A stretch of 64,000 nucleotides of DNA from Dermabacter vaginalis (lineage in GTDB: Bacteria > Actinomycetota > Actinomycetes > Actinomycetales > Dermabacteraceae). Under the pieces are notes generated by a model. The model was given only the letters and a program-made list of their open reading frames with translations. It was not told the origin of the DNA and ran no database searches. Below are positions 45,822 through 58,306 of the stretch, in pieces. Every line of letters begins with the position of its first letter. The first letter of the stretch is position 1. Where the stretch lies: assembly GCF_001678905.1 (NCBI RefSeq), contig NZ_CP012117.1, positions 1,116,001 through 1,180,000 of the forward strand. The letters are read 5' to 3'. Both the position numbers and the translations under genes were made by a program.

Positions 45822-46823
45822 TTACGGCAAAACGACGATCTGGCACGCGTAAGCGAGCCCGGCGCCGAAGCCGATTTGCACGCACACGTCACCGGACTTC
45901 GCCTGTCCCTCGTCGAGGAGACGATGAACGGCGAGCGGAACAGACGCGGCAGACGTGTTGCCCGTGTCGGCGATGTCGCGGCCGATCACGACGCTCTCGG
46001 GAAGCTTAAGCTGCTTGGCGAGTTCATCAATGATGCGCATATTGGCCTGGTGCGGCACAAACACGTCGATGTCGTCAACGGTGAGGCCTGCTTCGTCGAG
46101 CGCCTTGCGGACGATCTCGGCGGTGTGCCACACGGCCCAGCGGAACACGGTGCGGCCATCCTGCTCGAGCGTTGGGAAACCGAGCTCCGGCTTGTCCCGA
46201 TACTCGAGAAGCGAATGGGTCATGCGGATCGTTTCCCAGTGCTCGCCGTCACTGCCCCAAATCGTGGGGCCGATCTTCGGCTCGTCGCTCGCCGAGATGA
46301 CTGCTGCGCCCGCACCGTCGCCGAGAAGGAACGAGATCGAACGGTCGGTGGGGGAGATGAGGTCCGACAGCTTCTCGGCCCCCACGATGAGCACGTTCTT
46401 TGCCGCGCTCGAGCGCACGAGAGCATCGGCCTGGCCCACCGCGTAGCAGAAACCCGCGCATGCCGCCGAGATGTCGTAGGCAACGGCATCCTCAATACCG
46501 AGACGAGCGGCAAGCAGAGTTGCCGCCGAGGGAGTCTGATACTCGAACGAGATCGTCGAAACGATGACCGTGTCGATATCCGCAGCGCTGATTCCGGATT
46601 TTTCGATCGCCTCGCGCGACGCTTTCTCGGCGAGGTCGATCACGTGGGTGCCTTCACTTGCGCGCTTGCGGGTCACGATGCCCGTGCGGCGACGAATCCA
46701 TTCATCAGAAGAATCAATCGGTCCGGCGATGTCGTCATTCGTGACAACGAGGTCGCCGCGTGCAGCGCCATAAGCGAGGATCTGGGAGCCCGCAACGGGC
46801 TTTGAGGGGCGAAGTGTCACCAC
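45822..46823 (-). CDS. fabH: Beta-ketoacyl-ACP synthase III
   Basis: 333 residues. Catalytic triad Cys in DISAACAGFCYAV, His in FVPHQANMRI, Asn in DTGNTSAASVPLA. Starts fatty-acid synthesis from acyl-CoA and malonyl-ACP. GTG 46823 is chosen with AAAGGAGG about 10 nt upstream; that ribosome site overlaps the fabD stop, so translation is coupled. Confidence 0.94.
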   Translation of the reverse strand: MVTLRPSKPVAGSQILAYGAARGDLVVTNDDIAGPIDSSDEWIRRRTGIVTRKRASEGTHVIDLAEKASREAIEKSGISAADIDTVIVSTISFEYQTPSAATLLAARLGIEDAVAYDISAACAGFCYAVGQADALVRSSAAKNVLIVGAEKLSDLISPTDRSISFLLGDGAGAAVISASDEPKIGPTIWGSDGEHWETIRMTHSLLEYRDKPELGFPTLEQDGRTVFRWAVWHTAEIVRKALDEAGLTVDDIDVFVPHQANMRIIDELAKQLKLPESVVIGRDIADTGNTSAASVPLAVHRLLDEGQAKSGDVCVQIGFGAGLAYACQIVVLP

Positions 46824-46828
46824 CGAAA

Positions 46829-47770
46829 TTACGCCTCCTTTGAGGTCTGGCCGGCGTGCTCGCGGACGAAATCGCGCGCGGCATCGAGCTGGTCGGGAGT
46901 ATTGAGATCGAAACGCGCGATGGACTTCGCGTCGCGCTTGACGAGACCCGTGAGGGTCCCGGCGGGCGCGAGCTCGAGCATGCCCGTAACCCCCTCGGCC
47001 TCGAAGGTGTGCATGCACGCGAGCCAATCAACCGTGTGGGCAACCTGCGTCACGATCGAGTCCAAGAATGCCTGGCCGTCGCGAACCACGGCACCGTCGG
47101 CGTTCGAAATCACGGGAATCTGCGGCTGACGTACCGAGTAGTCGCTCATGCGCGCGGCAAGCGCCTCACGGGCACTCGCCATGAACGGCGAATGGAACGC
47201 ACCGGCAACCTGAAGCGGGATCACTCGCGCCTTAGCTGGCGGATTCTCCCTCAGCGTTTCGAGCTGTGCGAGAGAACCCGCGGCAACGACCTGGGCAGCC
47301 CCGTTGATGTTGGCGGGCACGAGACCTGCGGCCTCGATCTTCTCGAGCACCTCCTCGCGCACACCGCCCACGACTGCAGCCATACCGGTTCGTTCCGCGG
47401 CAGCAGCTTCGGCCATGGCTTTCGATCGGTCGCGCACAAACTCCATCGCATCGGTCTCCGTCAGCGCGCCGCTGAGGCCCGCGGCGGCGACCTCGCCCAC
47501 CGAGTGGCCGGCATAGAAATCGGGGCGTGGCACATCGAGAGCGCCGAAGAGAACGCTATGCACAATGAGGCTGGAGGCGACAAGAAGCGGCTGTGCGATA
47601 GCCGTGTCGCGGATCGTGTCGGTATCCGACTCGGTCCCGTGCTTCACAATGTCGACGCCCGCGGCCTCACCGAGCGAGCCCGCGTATTCGGCCACGCTAT
47701 CGATGTCGAGCCACGGGGCGAGGAATCCGGGCTTCTGGGCGCCCTGTCCGGGCGATGCAATGACGAGCAC
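46829..47770 (-). CDS. fabD: Malonyl CoA-acyl carrier protein transacylase
   Basis: 313 residues. GQGAQKPGFL near the start, the nucleophile serine in AGHSVGEVAAA and the catalytic His in GAFHSPFM. Loads malonyl groups on AcpP. GTG 47770 follows AAAGGAC by about 7 nt. First of the four fab genes, 20 bp after the GntR gene. Confidence 0.94.
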   Translation of the reverse strand: MLVIASPGQGAQKPGFLAPWLDIDSVAEYAGSLGEAAGVDIVKHGTESDTDTIRDTAIAQPLLVASSLIVHSVLFGALDVPRPDFYAGHSVGEVAAAGLSGALTETDAMEFVRDRSKAMAEAAAAERTGMAAVVGGVREEVLEKIEAAGLVPANINGAAQVVAAGSLAQLETLRENPPAKARVIPLQVAGAFHSPFMASAREALAARMSDYSVRQPQIPVISNADGAVVRDGQAFLDSIVTQVAHTVDWLACMHTFEAEGVTGMLELAPAGTLTGLVKRDAKSIARFDLNTPDQLDAARDFVREHAGQTSKEA

Positions 47771-47790
47771 GCCACTGTCCTTTCACATGT

Positions 47791-48174
47791 CTATCGGGAC
47801 GAGGCCGCTTCCGTACGGAGCGCGGCCTCAAACATTGCGAGGGAGGCGTCGGACCCCACCCCCGACGAAACTGCCAGGTGCGCGGCGTGCGCGAGAGCCG
47901 CCTGAAGTGAGCGTTCCACCTCGCCCCAGGCTTTCACGTGCGTGCCGCGTCGCCCGTCCGTCTCCACAATACCCGCCGCTGCGAGCGACTTGACGGCCTT
48001 CGCGGCCGTGTTTGGCGCGACGTTGCAGGCCTCAGCGAGCGCGCGCACGGAGGGCAATCTCTCACCCGGGGCGAGAGTGCCCTCCGCAGCGGCGTTCGCT
48101 ATCGCATCGTGGAGCTGCGCCGCAGCATTCGGCGCAGAAGCGTCGATGTTCAGCCAGGGCAGATCAGCGGTCAC
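47791..48174 (-). CDS. Short GntR-family (YtrA-like) regulator
   Basis: 127 residues: winged helix (about 10-80, with LAPGERLPSVRALAEACNVAPN and TAAKAVKSLAAAGIVET) plus a short helical tail, as in the YtrA subfamily. Sits between aceE and fabD, where other Actinobacteria carry the fatty-acid regulator fasR, which is a different family. The GTG lies 5 nt after the aceE stop. May link acetyl-CoA supply to fatty-acid synthesis; that is inference from position. Confidence 0.85.
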   Translation of the reverse strand: MTADLPWLNIDASAPNAAAQLHDAIANAAAEGTLAPGERLPSVRALAEACNVAPNTAAKAVKSLAAAGIVETDGRRGTHVKAWGEVERSLQAALAHAAHLAVSSGVGSDASLAMFEAALRTEAASSR

Positions 48175-48179
48175 GACGC

Positions 48180-50930
48180 TCAGGCGTCCCCGCCCGCACC
48201 GCCGGACGTGCCGGCATTGACGTTGAGCAGGTCGTACTTGTCGATAGCCTGCTTGACGACCGAAGGATCAATCTTGCCCTGGTCGGCGAGCGACTTGAGT
48301 GCGCGCACGACGAGCGACTCGCGGTCGATGTGCAGGTAGCGGCGACCGGCGGCGCGGGTATCGGAGAAGCCCCATCCCTCGGCACCAAGCACGGCGTAGT
48401 CGTTCGGGATCCACGGGCGGATCATGTCGGGAACGAGGTAGTCGAAGTCCGTCGTTGCCACGAACGGGCCTTCCGCACCCTTGAGCTTCTCCACCATCCA
48501 CGGGGTCTTCGGCTCTTCCTCGGGGTGGAGGAAGTTGTGCTTGTCGGCCGCAAGGGCGTCGTTACGCATCTCGCTCCACGACGTCACCGACCACACGGCC
48601 GAGCGCACGCCCCAGTCCTCATAGAGCAGGTCGCGAGCTTCGCGAGTCCACGGAACCGCGACACCCGAAGCCATGAGCTGCGCGACAGGGCCATCGCCCT
48701 CCTGGACCTCGTCGACCTTGTACATGCCCTTGATGATGCCCTCGACATCAACGTTTTCAGGCTCAACGGGCTGGTGAATCGGCTCGTTGTACACGGTCAG
48801 GTAGTAGAAGACCTCCTGGAGGCGCTCCTCGTTATCGCCGTACATGCGCTGGAGACCATCGCGCACGATATGGCCGATCTCGTAACCGTAAGCGGGATCG
48901 TAGATGATCGCCGCGGGGTTCGTGTAGGCGAGAAGAGGCGAGTGGCCATCCATGTGCTGGAGACCCTCACCCGCGAGGGTGGTTTTACCGGCGGTCGCGC
49001 CGATCACGAAGCCCTTGGCCATCTGGTCGCCCGCGGCGTAGAAGAAATCGCCGGTGCGCTGGAAACCGAACATCGAGTAGAAAATGTAGAACGGCACGAG
49101 CGGCACTTCATGCGTCGAATACGAAGTACCCGCGGCAGTGAAGGCAGCGGTCGAACTGATTTCGTTGATGCCCATGTGCTTGATCTGTCCCTGCGCCGAC
49201 TCCTTGTAGGCAAGGAGAAGATCGCGGTCCACAGAAAGGTAGTTCTGACCCTTCGGGTTGTAGATCTTCGCGGTCGGGAACATCGCGTCAAGGCCGAACG
49301 TGCGCGCTTCGTCGGGGATGATCGGCACCCAATACTTGCCGGTCTCCTTATCGCGCATGAGGTCCTTGAGCAGGCGCACAAGCGCCATGGTCGTGGCGAC
49401 TTCCTGCTTGCCCGAGCCGCGCTTTGCGACGGCCCAGGTTTTTTCGCCCGGAACGGTGAACGTTGCCTTCTTGTGGCGGTTGTCGGGAACAACGCCGCCA
49501 AGTTCAGCGCGACGCTCGCGCATGTACTGCATTTCGGGGGAGTCCTCCGCCGGCATGTAGTACGGCTGATCGTAGAGATCCGCTTCGAGTTGCTGATCGG
49601 TGAACGGAATATGCAGCGTGTCGCGAAGCTGCTTGAGATCATCGATCGTGAACTTCTTCATCTGGTGCGTGGCATTGCGGCCCGCGAACTTCTTACCGAG
49701 CACGTAGCCCTTGATGGTGTGCACGAGAATGACGGTCGGCTTGCCGTTTTTCACGGTCGTCGCGTGCTTGAACGCTGCGTAGATCTTCTTCGGATCGTGG
49801 CCGCCGCGCTTGAGACCCCACCAGATATCGGCATCGCTCATGTCTTCGACGAGCGCCTTCGTGCGCGGGTCTCGGCCGAAGAAGTTGTCGCGGATGAAGC
49901 CGCCAGATTCGGCGCGGAAGGTCTGGAAGTCGCCATCCGGGGTCGTGTTCATCAGGTCCACGAGCGCACCCTCGGTGTCTTCGGCGAAGAGCTTGTCCCA
50001 GCCCTCGCCCCACACGACCTTCACGACATTCCAGCCCGCGCCGCGGAACTGAGCTTCGAGCTCCTGAATGATCTTGCCGTTGCCGCGCACGGGGCCGTCG
50101 AGGCGCTGAAGGTTGCAGTTGACGACGAACGTGAGGTTGTCGAGTTGCTCATTCGCAGCGATGTGGAGGGCACCGCGTGACTCGACCTCGTCCATCTCGC
50201 CATCGCCAAGGAAGGCCCATACGTGCTGTTCGCTCGTGTCCTTGAGGCCGCGGCTGTGGAGGTAGCGATTGATCGAGGCCTGCTCAATGGCGTTGACGGG
50301 GCCAATGCCCATCGACACGGTCGGGAACTGCCAGAATTCCGGCATCGCGCGCGGGTGCGGGTAGCTCGGAATACCGCGTGGGTTCGACTTTTCCTGGCGG
50401 AAGCCGTCGAGATCCTGTTCGCTCAGGCGGCCCATGAGGAAGGCACGCGAGTAGATGCCGGGGGAGGCGTGGCCCTGGAAGAAGACCTGGTCGCCGCCAC
50501 CGCGATGCTCGCGGCCGCGGAAGAAGTGGTTGAAGCCCACTTCGTACACGGTGGAGATCGAGGCGTAACTCGAAAGGTGGCCGCCTACCCCGATCTCGGG
50601 GCGCTGGGCGCGATGCACCTGCATCGCCGCGTTCCAGCGCACGGCTCGGCGGATCGACTTTTCGATCTCGAGGTCGCCGGGGTATTCGGGCTCGTCCTTC
50701 GCCGCGATCGTGTTGACGTAGTCGGTGTTTTCCACGCTTGGGACGTCCAGGTCCCGCTCGCGTGCGTGCGTGAGGAGGTTGCCGACGATGTGCGAGGCGC
50801 GCTCAGCGCCGCCGTTCGCGACGACCGCGTCGAGCGATTCGAGCCACTCCCTCGTCTCTTCGGGATCCACGTCGTTTGCGTGGCTGGGAAGACCGATTCC
50901 TTGACGCCCGGTGATGTCGTTCGAGTTCAC
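48180..50930 (-). CDS. aceE: Pyruvate dehydrogenase E1 component (homodimeric)
   Basis: 916 residues. Thiamine diphosphate site [12 protein letters not shown] with [11 protein letters not shown], and GHLSSYASI and FFQGHASPG at the N-terminal active site loops. Decarboxylates pyruvate and feeds acetyl-CoA to the fab genes downstream. GTG 50930 is preferred because GAGGGAG lies 9 nt upstream; the ATG at 50948 has no ribosome site of its own. Confidence 0.95.
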   Translation of the reverse strand: MNSNDITGRQGIGLPSHANDVDPEETREWLESLDAVVANGGAERASHIVGNLLTHARERDLDVPSVENTDYVNTIAAKDEPEYPGDLEIEKSIRRAVRWNAAMQVHRAQRPEIGVGGHLSSYASISTVYEVGFNHFFRGREHRGGGDQVFFQGHASPGIYSRAFLMGRLSEQDLDGFRQEKSNPRGIPSYPHPRAMPEFWQFPTVSMGIGPVNAIEQASINRYLHSRGLKDTSEQHVWAFLGDGEMDEVESRGALHIAANEQLDNLTFVVNCNLQRLDGPVRGNGKIIQELEAQFRGAGWNVVKVVWGEGWDKLFAEDTEGALVDLMNTTPDGDFQTFRAESGGFIRDNFFGRDPRTKALVEDMSDADIWWGLKRGGHDPKKIYAAFKHATTVKNGKPTVILVHTIKGYVLGKKFAGRNATHQMKKFTIDDLKQLRDTLHIPFTDQQLEADLYDQPYYMPAEDSPEMQYMRERRAELGGVVPDNRHKKATFTVPGEKTWAVAKRGSGKQEVATTMALVRLLKDLMRDKETGKYWVPIIPDEARTFGLDAMFPTAKIYNPKGQNYLSVDRDLLLAYKESAQGQIKHMGINEISSTAAFTAAGTSYSTHEVPLVPFYIFYSMFGFQRTGDFFYAAGDQMAKGFVIGATAGKTTLAGEGLQHMDGHSPLLAYTNPAAIIYDPAYGYEIGHIVRDGLQRMYGDNEERLQEVFYYLTVYNEPIHQPVEPENVDVEGIIKGMYKVDEVQEGDGPVAQLMASGVAVPWTREARDLLYEDWGVRSAVWSVTSWSEMRNDALAADKHNFLHPEEEPKTPWMVEKLKGAEGPFVATTDFDYLVPDMIRPWIPNDYAVLGAEGWGFSDTRAAGRRYLHIDRESLVVRALKSLADQGKIDPSVVKQAIDKYDLLNVNAGTSGGAGGDA

Positions 50931-51179
50931 GCTTTTGTTCTCCCTCATGGTGTGGGTGAAAAAGGGGCTGTGCCTTTGGGCCCGCCTTTGTGTTCATCTA
51001 GCGTATAGCGTGCGCCCGAGAGGGACGTGAGCGCGTGAGAGTGAAAGGTGCCGTGGGTCTCACCGAGTACGGTTGTTTCTCGTATCGTTTTTTGTGAGTG
51101 ACACCGCCATGGACCTTCGGTACAGTTGGAGCGTCCCGAGATCCCCATCTCATTTTCCGACCTCCGAAGGAGTCGCCCC

Positions 51180-51590
51180 TTGTCACCGGTTGCAGCTTCG
51201 AGCGACAACCTTGCCGAAGTTTTTGAGTTCCACGAAGGCCAGCTAGTGCAGGAGTTCGGGTACGACGACGATGTAGACCTTGACCTTCGCGATGCCATCG
51301 AGGATCTCATCGATGCTGACCTCGAAGACGAGTATTCACGCGAGATCGTGGATGGCGTCATCATGTGGTGGCGCGATGGCGATGGCGACCTCACCGACGG
51401 TCTCGTGGATTGCCTTTCGAGTCTCGTTGCGGGTGGGCCGGTGTGGCTTCTTACGCCGAAGCCCGGGCGCCCAGGTCACGTGGATCCCGCCGACATCCAG
51501 GAGGCGGCGAACACCGCGGGCCTTCGCGGCATGAATGCGGTATCGCTTGGGCCGGATTGGTCGGGTACGCGTCTCGCCTCGCGCTCCTAA
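51180..51590 (+). CDS. DUF3052 family protein
   Basis: 136 residues. FHEGQLVQEFGYDDDVDLDL at the start, then acidic DLIDADLEDEY and VWLLTPKPGRPGHVDPADI. DUF3052 genes lie next to aceE in many Actinobacteria; function unknown. The start is TTG 51180, 8 nt after AAGGAG. Divergent from aceE. Confidence 0.88.
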   Translation: MSPVAASSDNLAEVFEFHEGQLVQEFGYDDDVDLDLRDAIEDLIDADLEDEYSREIVDGVIMWWRDGDGDLTDGLVDCLSSLVAGGPVWLLTPKPGRPGHVDPADIQEAANTAGLRGMNAVSLGPDWSGTRLASRS

Positions 51591-51632
51591 GTGCTGTGGG
51601 GCAGGCGGCGTGATTCTTGGCTGCCTCTCGTT

Positions 51633-51661
51633 TTGCCGAATCCTGCATGTCGTGGGATGAT
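51633..51661 (+). promoter_or_regulatory. Putative promoter of tRNA-Val
   Basis: TTGCCG (51633-51638), 17 nt, GATGAT (51656-51661), 9 nt before the mature tRNA end. Spacing is ideal, the -10 is weak. Confidence 0.4.
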
Positions 51662-51670
51662 GTCCCGCGC

Positions 51671-51744
51671 GGGTCTTTAGCTCAGTTGGTTAGAGCGCCA
51701 CGTTTACACCGTGGATGTCGGGGGTTCGAGTCCCTCAAGACCCA
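51671..51744 (+). tRNA. tRNA-Val (anticodon TAC)
   Basis: 74-nt cloverleaf: acceptor GGGTCTT/AAGACCC, D arm TAGCTCAGTTGGTTAGAGC, anticodon stem-loop CCACGTTTACACCGTGG, T arm GGGTTCGAGTCCC, discriminator A. CCA not encoded. An accessory patch begins directly downstream. Confidence 0.95.
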
Positions 51745-51767
51745 CGTAAGATGAGAAAATCGAAACT

Positions 51768-51795
51768 TGCCCCGCCTGATGGCGGGGCAGTTTTG
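51768..51795 (+). terminator. Terminator after tRNA-Val
   Basis: GCCCCGCC (51769-51776) pairs with GGCGGGGC (51781-51788) around TGAT, followed by AGTTTTGTTTC. Confidence 0.85.
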
Positions 51796-51954
51796 TTTCT
51801 GCGGTGACGTGCGCCGGGGCGTCGATGCTGGTGTGGGCGTGGACGGTGGGGGTGGTCTGCTCGGGTGTGTAGGTGGCGTTTTCTTCGTCGTCGATGGTGA
51901 TGCGGGTGAACAGGGCGCGGTTGAGGATGCAGCACCCACGCGTTTGGAGAGAAG

Positions 51955-52256
51955 GCTGCGAGTAGGGAAGCTCTCCCGAACGCGCTGATGCCAATCTGGA
52001 ACACCAGCTTGTGTCCGAACCTATCCCCGAGCGTCCCGGTGCCCAGCAGTAGGCCAGTCATGACGAGGGGTACATGTTGATGATCCACAGCGACTCACTT
52101 ACGCTCGCCGACAACTCGTCCGTCAGAAGAGGCACGACCACGTAGAGAATCGAAGTGTCGACCGTTGCAAGCAGCAAACCGAGAGAGATGGCGGTGAGCA
52201 CGAACCACCGTGTGCGCTGCGAGGCCGGCGCAGGAGGGGATCTTGAGTCATCTCAG
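51955..52256 (-). pseudogene. MFS drug-efflux transporter, N-terminal remnant
   Basis: The minus strand reads RWFVLTAISLGLLLATVDTS and VVVPLLTDELSASVSESLW, then after a one-base shift in a C run near 52070 continues LVMTGLLLGTGTLGDRFGHK, the cytoplasmic-loop motif of 14-segment QacA-type exporters, and stops resembling the family near 51955. No start codon is in frame. About 100 of the normal 450 or more residues remain. Confidence 0.65.
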
Positions 52257-52336
52257 CTTTTCAATATGCCGATACGTCGTCAGAGCGCGGTAGGTCCGGG
52301 AGCCGCGTACAGGGCGCATGAAAGTCAGACTCCCGA

Positions 52337-53416
52337 TCATTGGCGCATGTGCTCGGAGGCAAGTCGCGCGAAGGTGAGGGTGTCTGTCCATTCGCCCTTA
52401 CTGAACCAGTCCTGGACGTGATGTGCTTCGAGCCGGAGCCCGACACGACGAGCCAGTGCTGCCGAGGCGCTGTTGCGGGCATCCATCTGCGCGGTGATGC
52501 GGTGGAGCTTGTAGTGGTCAAACCCGAGGGCGAGTACTGCTCGGACGGCTTCGCTGGCGAAACCTTGCCCACCGTGCGCTGGGTCGAGAACCCACCCGAT
52601 CTCGCCTTGACGGTGCTCGTGATCGGTGAGCCACAACGCGACGTCTCCGATTGGGACGCCGTCATGCTCGATGACCAGCGCAAGCGCGCCAGTCTCGCCA
52701 TCGATGTCAGTCTTCGCTAGACGTTCGGTGAGCTTGTCGTGGGTGACTTCCGCGGTCCATGGCTCGTCCAGCAGGTAGCGGGCAACGTCGGGTCGCGAGT
52801 ACAGCTCGTGAAGCCATTCGGTATCGTCGGCGTTATGCGGACGGAGCCGAAGCCGCTCCGTCGCCAACGGCCACTGGGCGGTGGGCTTGAGATCGCGCCG
52901 GTAATGGAAAAGTTCCTCGCGCTGTCCTGCGGGCGTGGTCCCGACGGCTCGCTCGACCTCATGGAACCCTGCGTTCGTCAAGCACCGCTGGGAGGCCTTG
53001 TTCTCCAGGAGCGTGCGTGCTGTTAAGGTTCGCAGTCCACTGTTGCGTGCGAAGCGCGATGCCAACTCCAGGCCCCGACGAGCGTGCCCTGCTCCCCGCG
53101 CATCCGGATGAATCCAGAACCCGACCTCGGCAGCCTCGGAGCTGACGTCGAAGAGCACCAAGGAGCCCACAAACCGGTCCGTCTCGGCGTCGGCAAGTGC
53201 GAGAACTGCCAGCGTGCCGGACGACAGACCCTCAGCAACCTCGTCACGGATCATCCGTCGCACGGACTCGGGGGTGTAGTCGGACTCGGGCAGGTGGCCG
53301 AAGCGCCGCACAGCTTCATCCTTGGTGCCGGCTGCATACGCGTCTGCGTCCAGCTCAGAGAGGGGACGTAGGCGAGTGTTCTCAAAGGTGATCGGGAGGG
53401 TGGTGGCATCCAGCAT
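52337..53416 (-). CDS. Protein with two GNAT acetyltransferase domains
   Basis: 359 residues in two similar halves: GNAT 1 (about 9-170, acetyl-CoA loop HPDARGAGHARRGLE) and GNAT 2 (about 180-350, DPAHGGQGFASEAVR). Both are of the RimJ/RimL-like subgroup. Substrate unknown; possibly antibiotic or protein N-terminal acetylation. ATG 53416; divergent from the TetR gene over 59 bp. Confidence 0.88.
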   Translation of the reverse strand: MLDATTLPITFENTRLRPLSELDADAYAAGTKDEAVRRFGHLPESDYTPESVRRMIRDEVAEGLSSGTLAVLALADAETDRFVGSLVLFDVSSEAAEVGFWIHPDARGAGHARRGLELASRFARNSGLRTLTARTLLENKASQRCLTNAGFHEVERAVGTTPAGQREELFHYRRDLKPTAQWPLATERLRLRPHNADDTEWLHELYSRPDVARYLLDEPWTAEVTHDKLTERLAKTDIDGETGALALVIEHDGVPIGDVALWLTDHEHRQGEIGWVLDPAHGGQGFASEAVRAVLALGFDHYKLHRITAQMDARNSASAALARRVGLRLEAHHVQDWFSKGEWTDTLTFARLASEHMRQ

Positions 53417-53475
53417 GCGCTAAACCTAACATAGAATGGATAGCTAACGGAAGCGTGTTTGGTTAGGCTGGTGGG

Positions 53476-54052
53476 GTGAGCTACTGGGAACATCGCAAAC
53501 CTGTGCGACGCCTCCGCGCAGTGGACATCGGGGAGGTTGCGAGGGCATCGGTGAGGCTGCTGGACGAAGGCGGGTTGAGGGCCCTCACCCTGCGATCTGT
53601 GGCACAACAGGTGGGTGTCGCTCCAGCCAGCCTGTACTCCCGCGTCGAATCCGTCGACGACCTGTTCGACCTCGCCCTCGACACAGCGCTTGCAGACGAT
53701 CCCGTGATGTCCGAGTCGATCCGCAACGCCGACCTGTCTGCCCTGATGCACGCCTTCTTCGCGCACCTCACGACCCACCGGTGGGCCGGTCAGGTCATCG
53801 GTATGCGCGCTCCCAGGGGCCCGGCGTACCTGGCTCTTTCCGAGCGGATGTGCGTCCTGCTCGAACAAGCGGGTACCCCGGATCCGCTGGGAACTGCCTA
53901 CCGATTGTCCAACCTGGTGATTGGCGCCTCGCTGACCGCACCCATGGCGTCTGACGAGAAGCGCGTCGCCATTGACCCTGACCAAGCTCCTACCTATGCG
54001 CGGCTCCACGCGACGCACCACGTCAGCCCACGCGAGATTCTCTCCGACGGCC

Positions 54053-54072
<20 letters not shown>
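53476..54072 (+). CDS. TetR-family transcriptional regulator
   Basis: 198 residues. HTH (about 15-60: VARASVRLLDEGGLRALTLR, then SVAQQVGVAPASLYSRVESVDDLFDLAL) and a helical ligand domain of the TetR_C type with an MRAPRGPAYL loop. GTG 53476 after GGTGGG. Divergent from the GNAT gene, which may be its target; the MFS remnant nearby may once have been. Confidence 0.88.
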
Positions 54073-56399
<2,327 letters not shown>

Positions 56400-56432
56400 T
56401 CCCTTATTCCTCACTGCACCAAGGAGCAACCC

Positions 56433-57260
56433 GTGACAGCGATCAACCGTGTGACCTCTTTTCTCGAAAATCTCTACCCGCTGGCCTGGGCGGAGGAGTG
56501 GGACCGCGTGGGTCTCGTACTCGGGGATCCGGCCTGGGAGGTCGCTCGGCTGCGCCTCGCCGTGGATCCGACGGTTGCCGAGGCTCGTGAGGCTGCTCAG
56601 AAGAACGGGACGCTTCTCATCACCCACCATCCACTCCTTTTGAGGGGCGCGAGCTTCTTGCCCGCGACGTGCGGTAAGGGTGCCGTCGCCACCGAGCTCC
56701 TGCGCTCCCAGGGCGGCCTGTGGTGCGGGCACACGAACAGCGACCGCTCGCGTCACGGCACCGTTGGGGCATGGATCGATCTTCTTCGCCTCAAGGAAGC
56801 GAAGCCTCTTGAACCCGGAAAGCCCGAGGAGAGCGAGTCATTCTTCGGGCTCGGCGCCGTAGGTGAGCTTCCCGAAGCGTCGACGGTAGGCGAAATCGCC
56901 GAGCTCATCAGCAGGGCTGTTCCCGCGACGGCGCAGGGCGTTCTTCACACGGGGGATGCTGGGCGAAAGGTGCGCCGTGTCGCCGTGTGCCCCGGCGCAG
57001 GTGACTCGTTCCTCGAGACCGCGACGGCCGCAGGCGTGGACCTGTACATCACGTCTGATCTGCGCCACCACCCGGCTCTCGAACATCTCGAATCCCGCGC
57101 TGATCATTCTCGCGTGCCCGCGCTCATCGACCTTCCGCATTACGCGAGCGAATCGCTGTATCTTCCACACCTCGCTAGCCTCTTGCGCGAAGAGTTCCCG
57201 GAGCTCGAGGTTGAAGTGTCCTCGCTCTCGAGCGATCCGTTCACGGGCGCCGCGCGATGA
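56433..57260 (+). CDS. NIF3-like dinuclear metal center protein
   Basis: 275 residues. Metal ligands fit ITHHPLLLRGA, GHTNSDR, and DLYITSDLRHHPALEH near the C-terminus. DUF34/NIF3 proteins form hexameric toroids and may act as GTP cyclohydrolase-like or repair enzymes; function uncertain. GTG 56433 with AAGGAG upstream. Overlaps the next gene by 4 bp. Confidence 0.9.
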   Translation: MTAINRVTSFLENLYPLAWAEEWDRVGLVLGDPAWEVARLRLAVDPTVAEAREAAQKNGTLLITHHPLLLRGASFLPATCGKGAVATELLRSQGGLWCGHTNSDRSRHGTVGAWIDLLRLKEAKPLEPGKPEESESFFGLGAVGELPEASTVGEIAELISRAVPATAQGVLHTGDAGRKVRRVAVCPGAGDSFLETATAAGVDLYITSDLRHHPALEHLESRADHSRVPALIDLPHYASESLYLPHLASLLREEFPELEVEVSSLSSDPFTGAAR

Positions 57261-58303
57261 AGTCCCTCGTGCGTCCCGTTCCCGTGCGCGAGGGTGACAA
57301 GGTTGCTGTTCTCTCGCCCGCGTGGGCCGCGCCCGCGTATTTCCCGGCGATCCATGAACAGGCTATGCGCCGGCTCGAAGAGCTGTTCGGTGTGGAGGTT
57401 GTCGAATACCCCACGACCAGAGCGCTCGGAGCAAGCCCCGAGGAACGCGCCCGCGACGTCAATGCCGCCTTCGCCGATCCCCACATCCGTGCGCTTTTCT
57501 CGACAATCGGGGGCGACGACCAGATAAGGATTCTTCGCTACCTGGACCCGACGCTTCCTCTCGCCGACTCAAAACCGTTTTTCGGCTACAGCGACAACAC
57601 GAATCTGAGCGCATGGCTTTTCGCGCGCGGGATCGCGAGCTTCTACGGAGGCTCAACCATGGTGCACCTCGGTAGTGGTCCGACGGTCGATGCCGAACAC
57701 CTCGCCTCACTTCGCGCGGCGCTCTCGGGTGAAGGGGACCTGACCTACGCTCTTCCGGCCGATAGCCAGGACTACGGCTTCGATTGGAGCGAGGAGCGCG
57801 CTCTCACGGAGGCCTCTCCTCGGGAAGCGGCAGCCCCGCTGGAATTTTACGGCCCTAAGGTTCGTGTTCGGGGCGGTACCTGGGGTGGGTGTCTCGAAGT
57901 ACTCGATCAGCTCGCATGGGCAAATCACCTGCCCGATCCCAGCGAGCTCGACGGCGCCATTCTCATTTTCGAAACCTCCGAGGTGCTTCCGAGCCCCGAC
58001 CTAGTGGGTCGCTGGATTCGGGGCATGGGGGAGAGGGGCTACCTCGAGGCTGCCGCGGGCGTGCTCGTTGCCCGCCCGGTCGTTGATGATCGCGACAATC
58101 CCGCACCCGCGAGCGTACGCGCGGCTCGCCGCGCGGCGCAGCGTGATTACGTTTTAGCCGAGCTCACACGCTACGCCCCGGATACGCCCGTCTGCTTTGG
58201 CCTTCCCTTTGGCCACACGCGACCCCAATATGTCATTCCCTACGGCGGCGAGATCACGCTCGATTCCGAGCTCGAGACGATTACGGGTCACTACGGCGCT
58301 TAG
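57257..58303 (+). CDS. S66 family peptidase (LD-carboxypeptidase/MccF-like)
   Basis: 348 residues. VAVLSPAWAAP at the start, the nucleophile serine in FFGYSDNTN, and the C-terminal Glu and His in IFETSEV and FGLPFGHTRP. The ending and the SDNT motif point to the MccF branch, which inactivates microcin C-like peptide nucleotides, rather than muropeptide recycling. Overlaps the NIF3 gene. Confidence 0.86.
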   Translation: MKSLVRPVPVREGDKVAVLSPAWAAPAYFPAIHEQAMRRLEELFGVEVVEYPTTRALGASPEERARDVNAAFADPHIRALFSTIGGDDQIRILRYLDPTLPLADSKPFFGYSDNTNLSAWLFARGIASFYGGSTMVHLGSGPTVDAEHLASLRAALSGEGDLTYALPADSQDYGFDWSEERALTEASPREAAAPLEFYGPKVRVRGGTWGGCLEVLDQLAWANHLPDPSELDGAILIFETSEVLPSPDLVGRWIRGMGERGYLEAAAGVLVARPVVDDRDNPAPASVRAARRAAQRDYVLAELTRYAPDTPVCFGLPFGHTRPQYVIPYGGEITLDSELETITGHYGA

Positions 58304-58306
58304 CGC

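Noticed and set aside
48012-50180. Plus-strand open frame of 722 codons opposite aceE
   Set aside because: Mirror frame of aceE with Leu/Val/Arg-rich, non-protein-like composition and no ribosome site.
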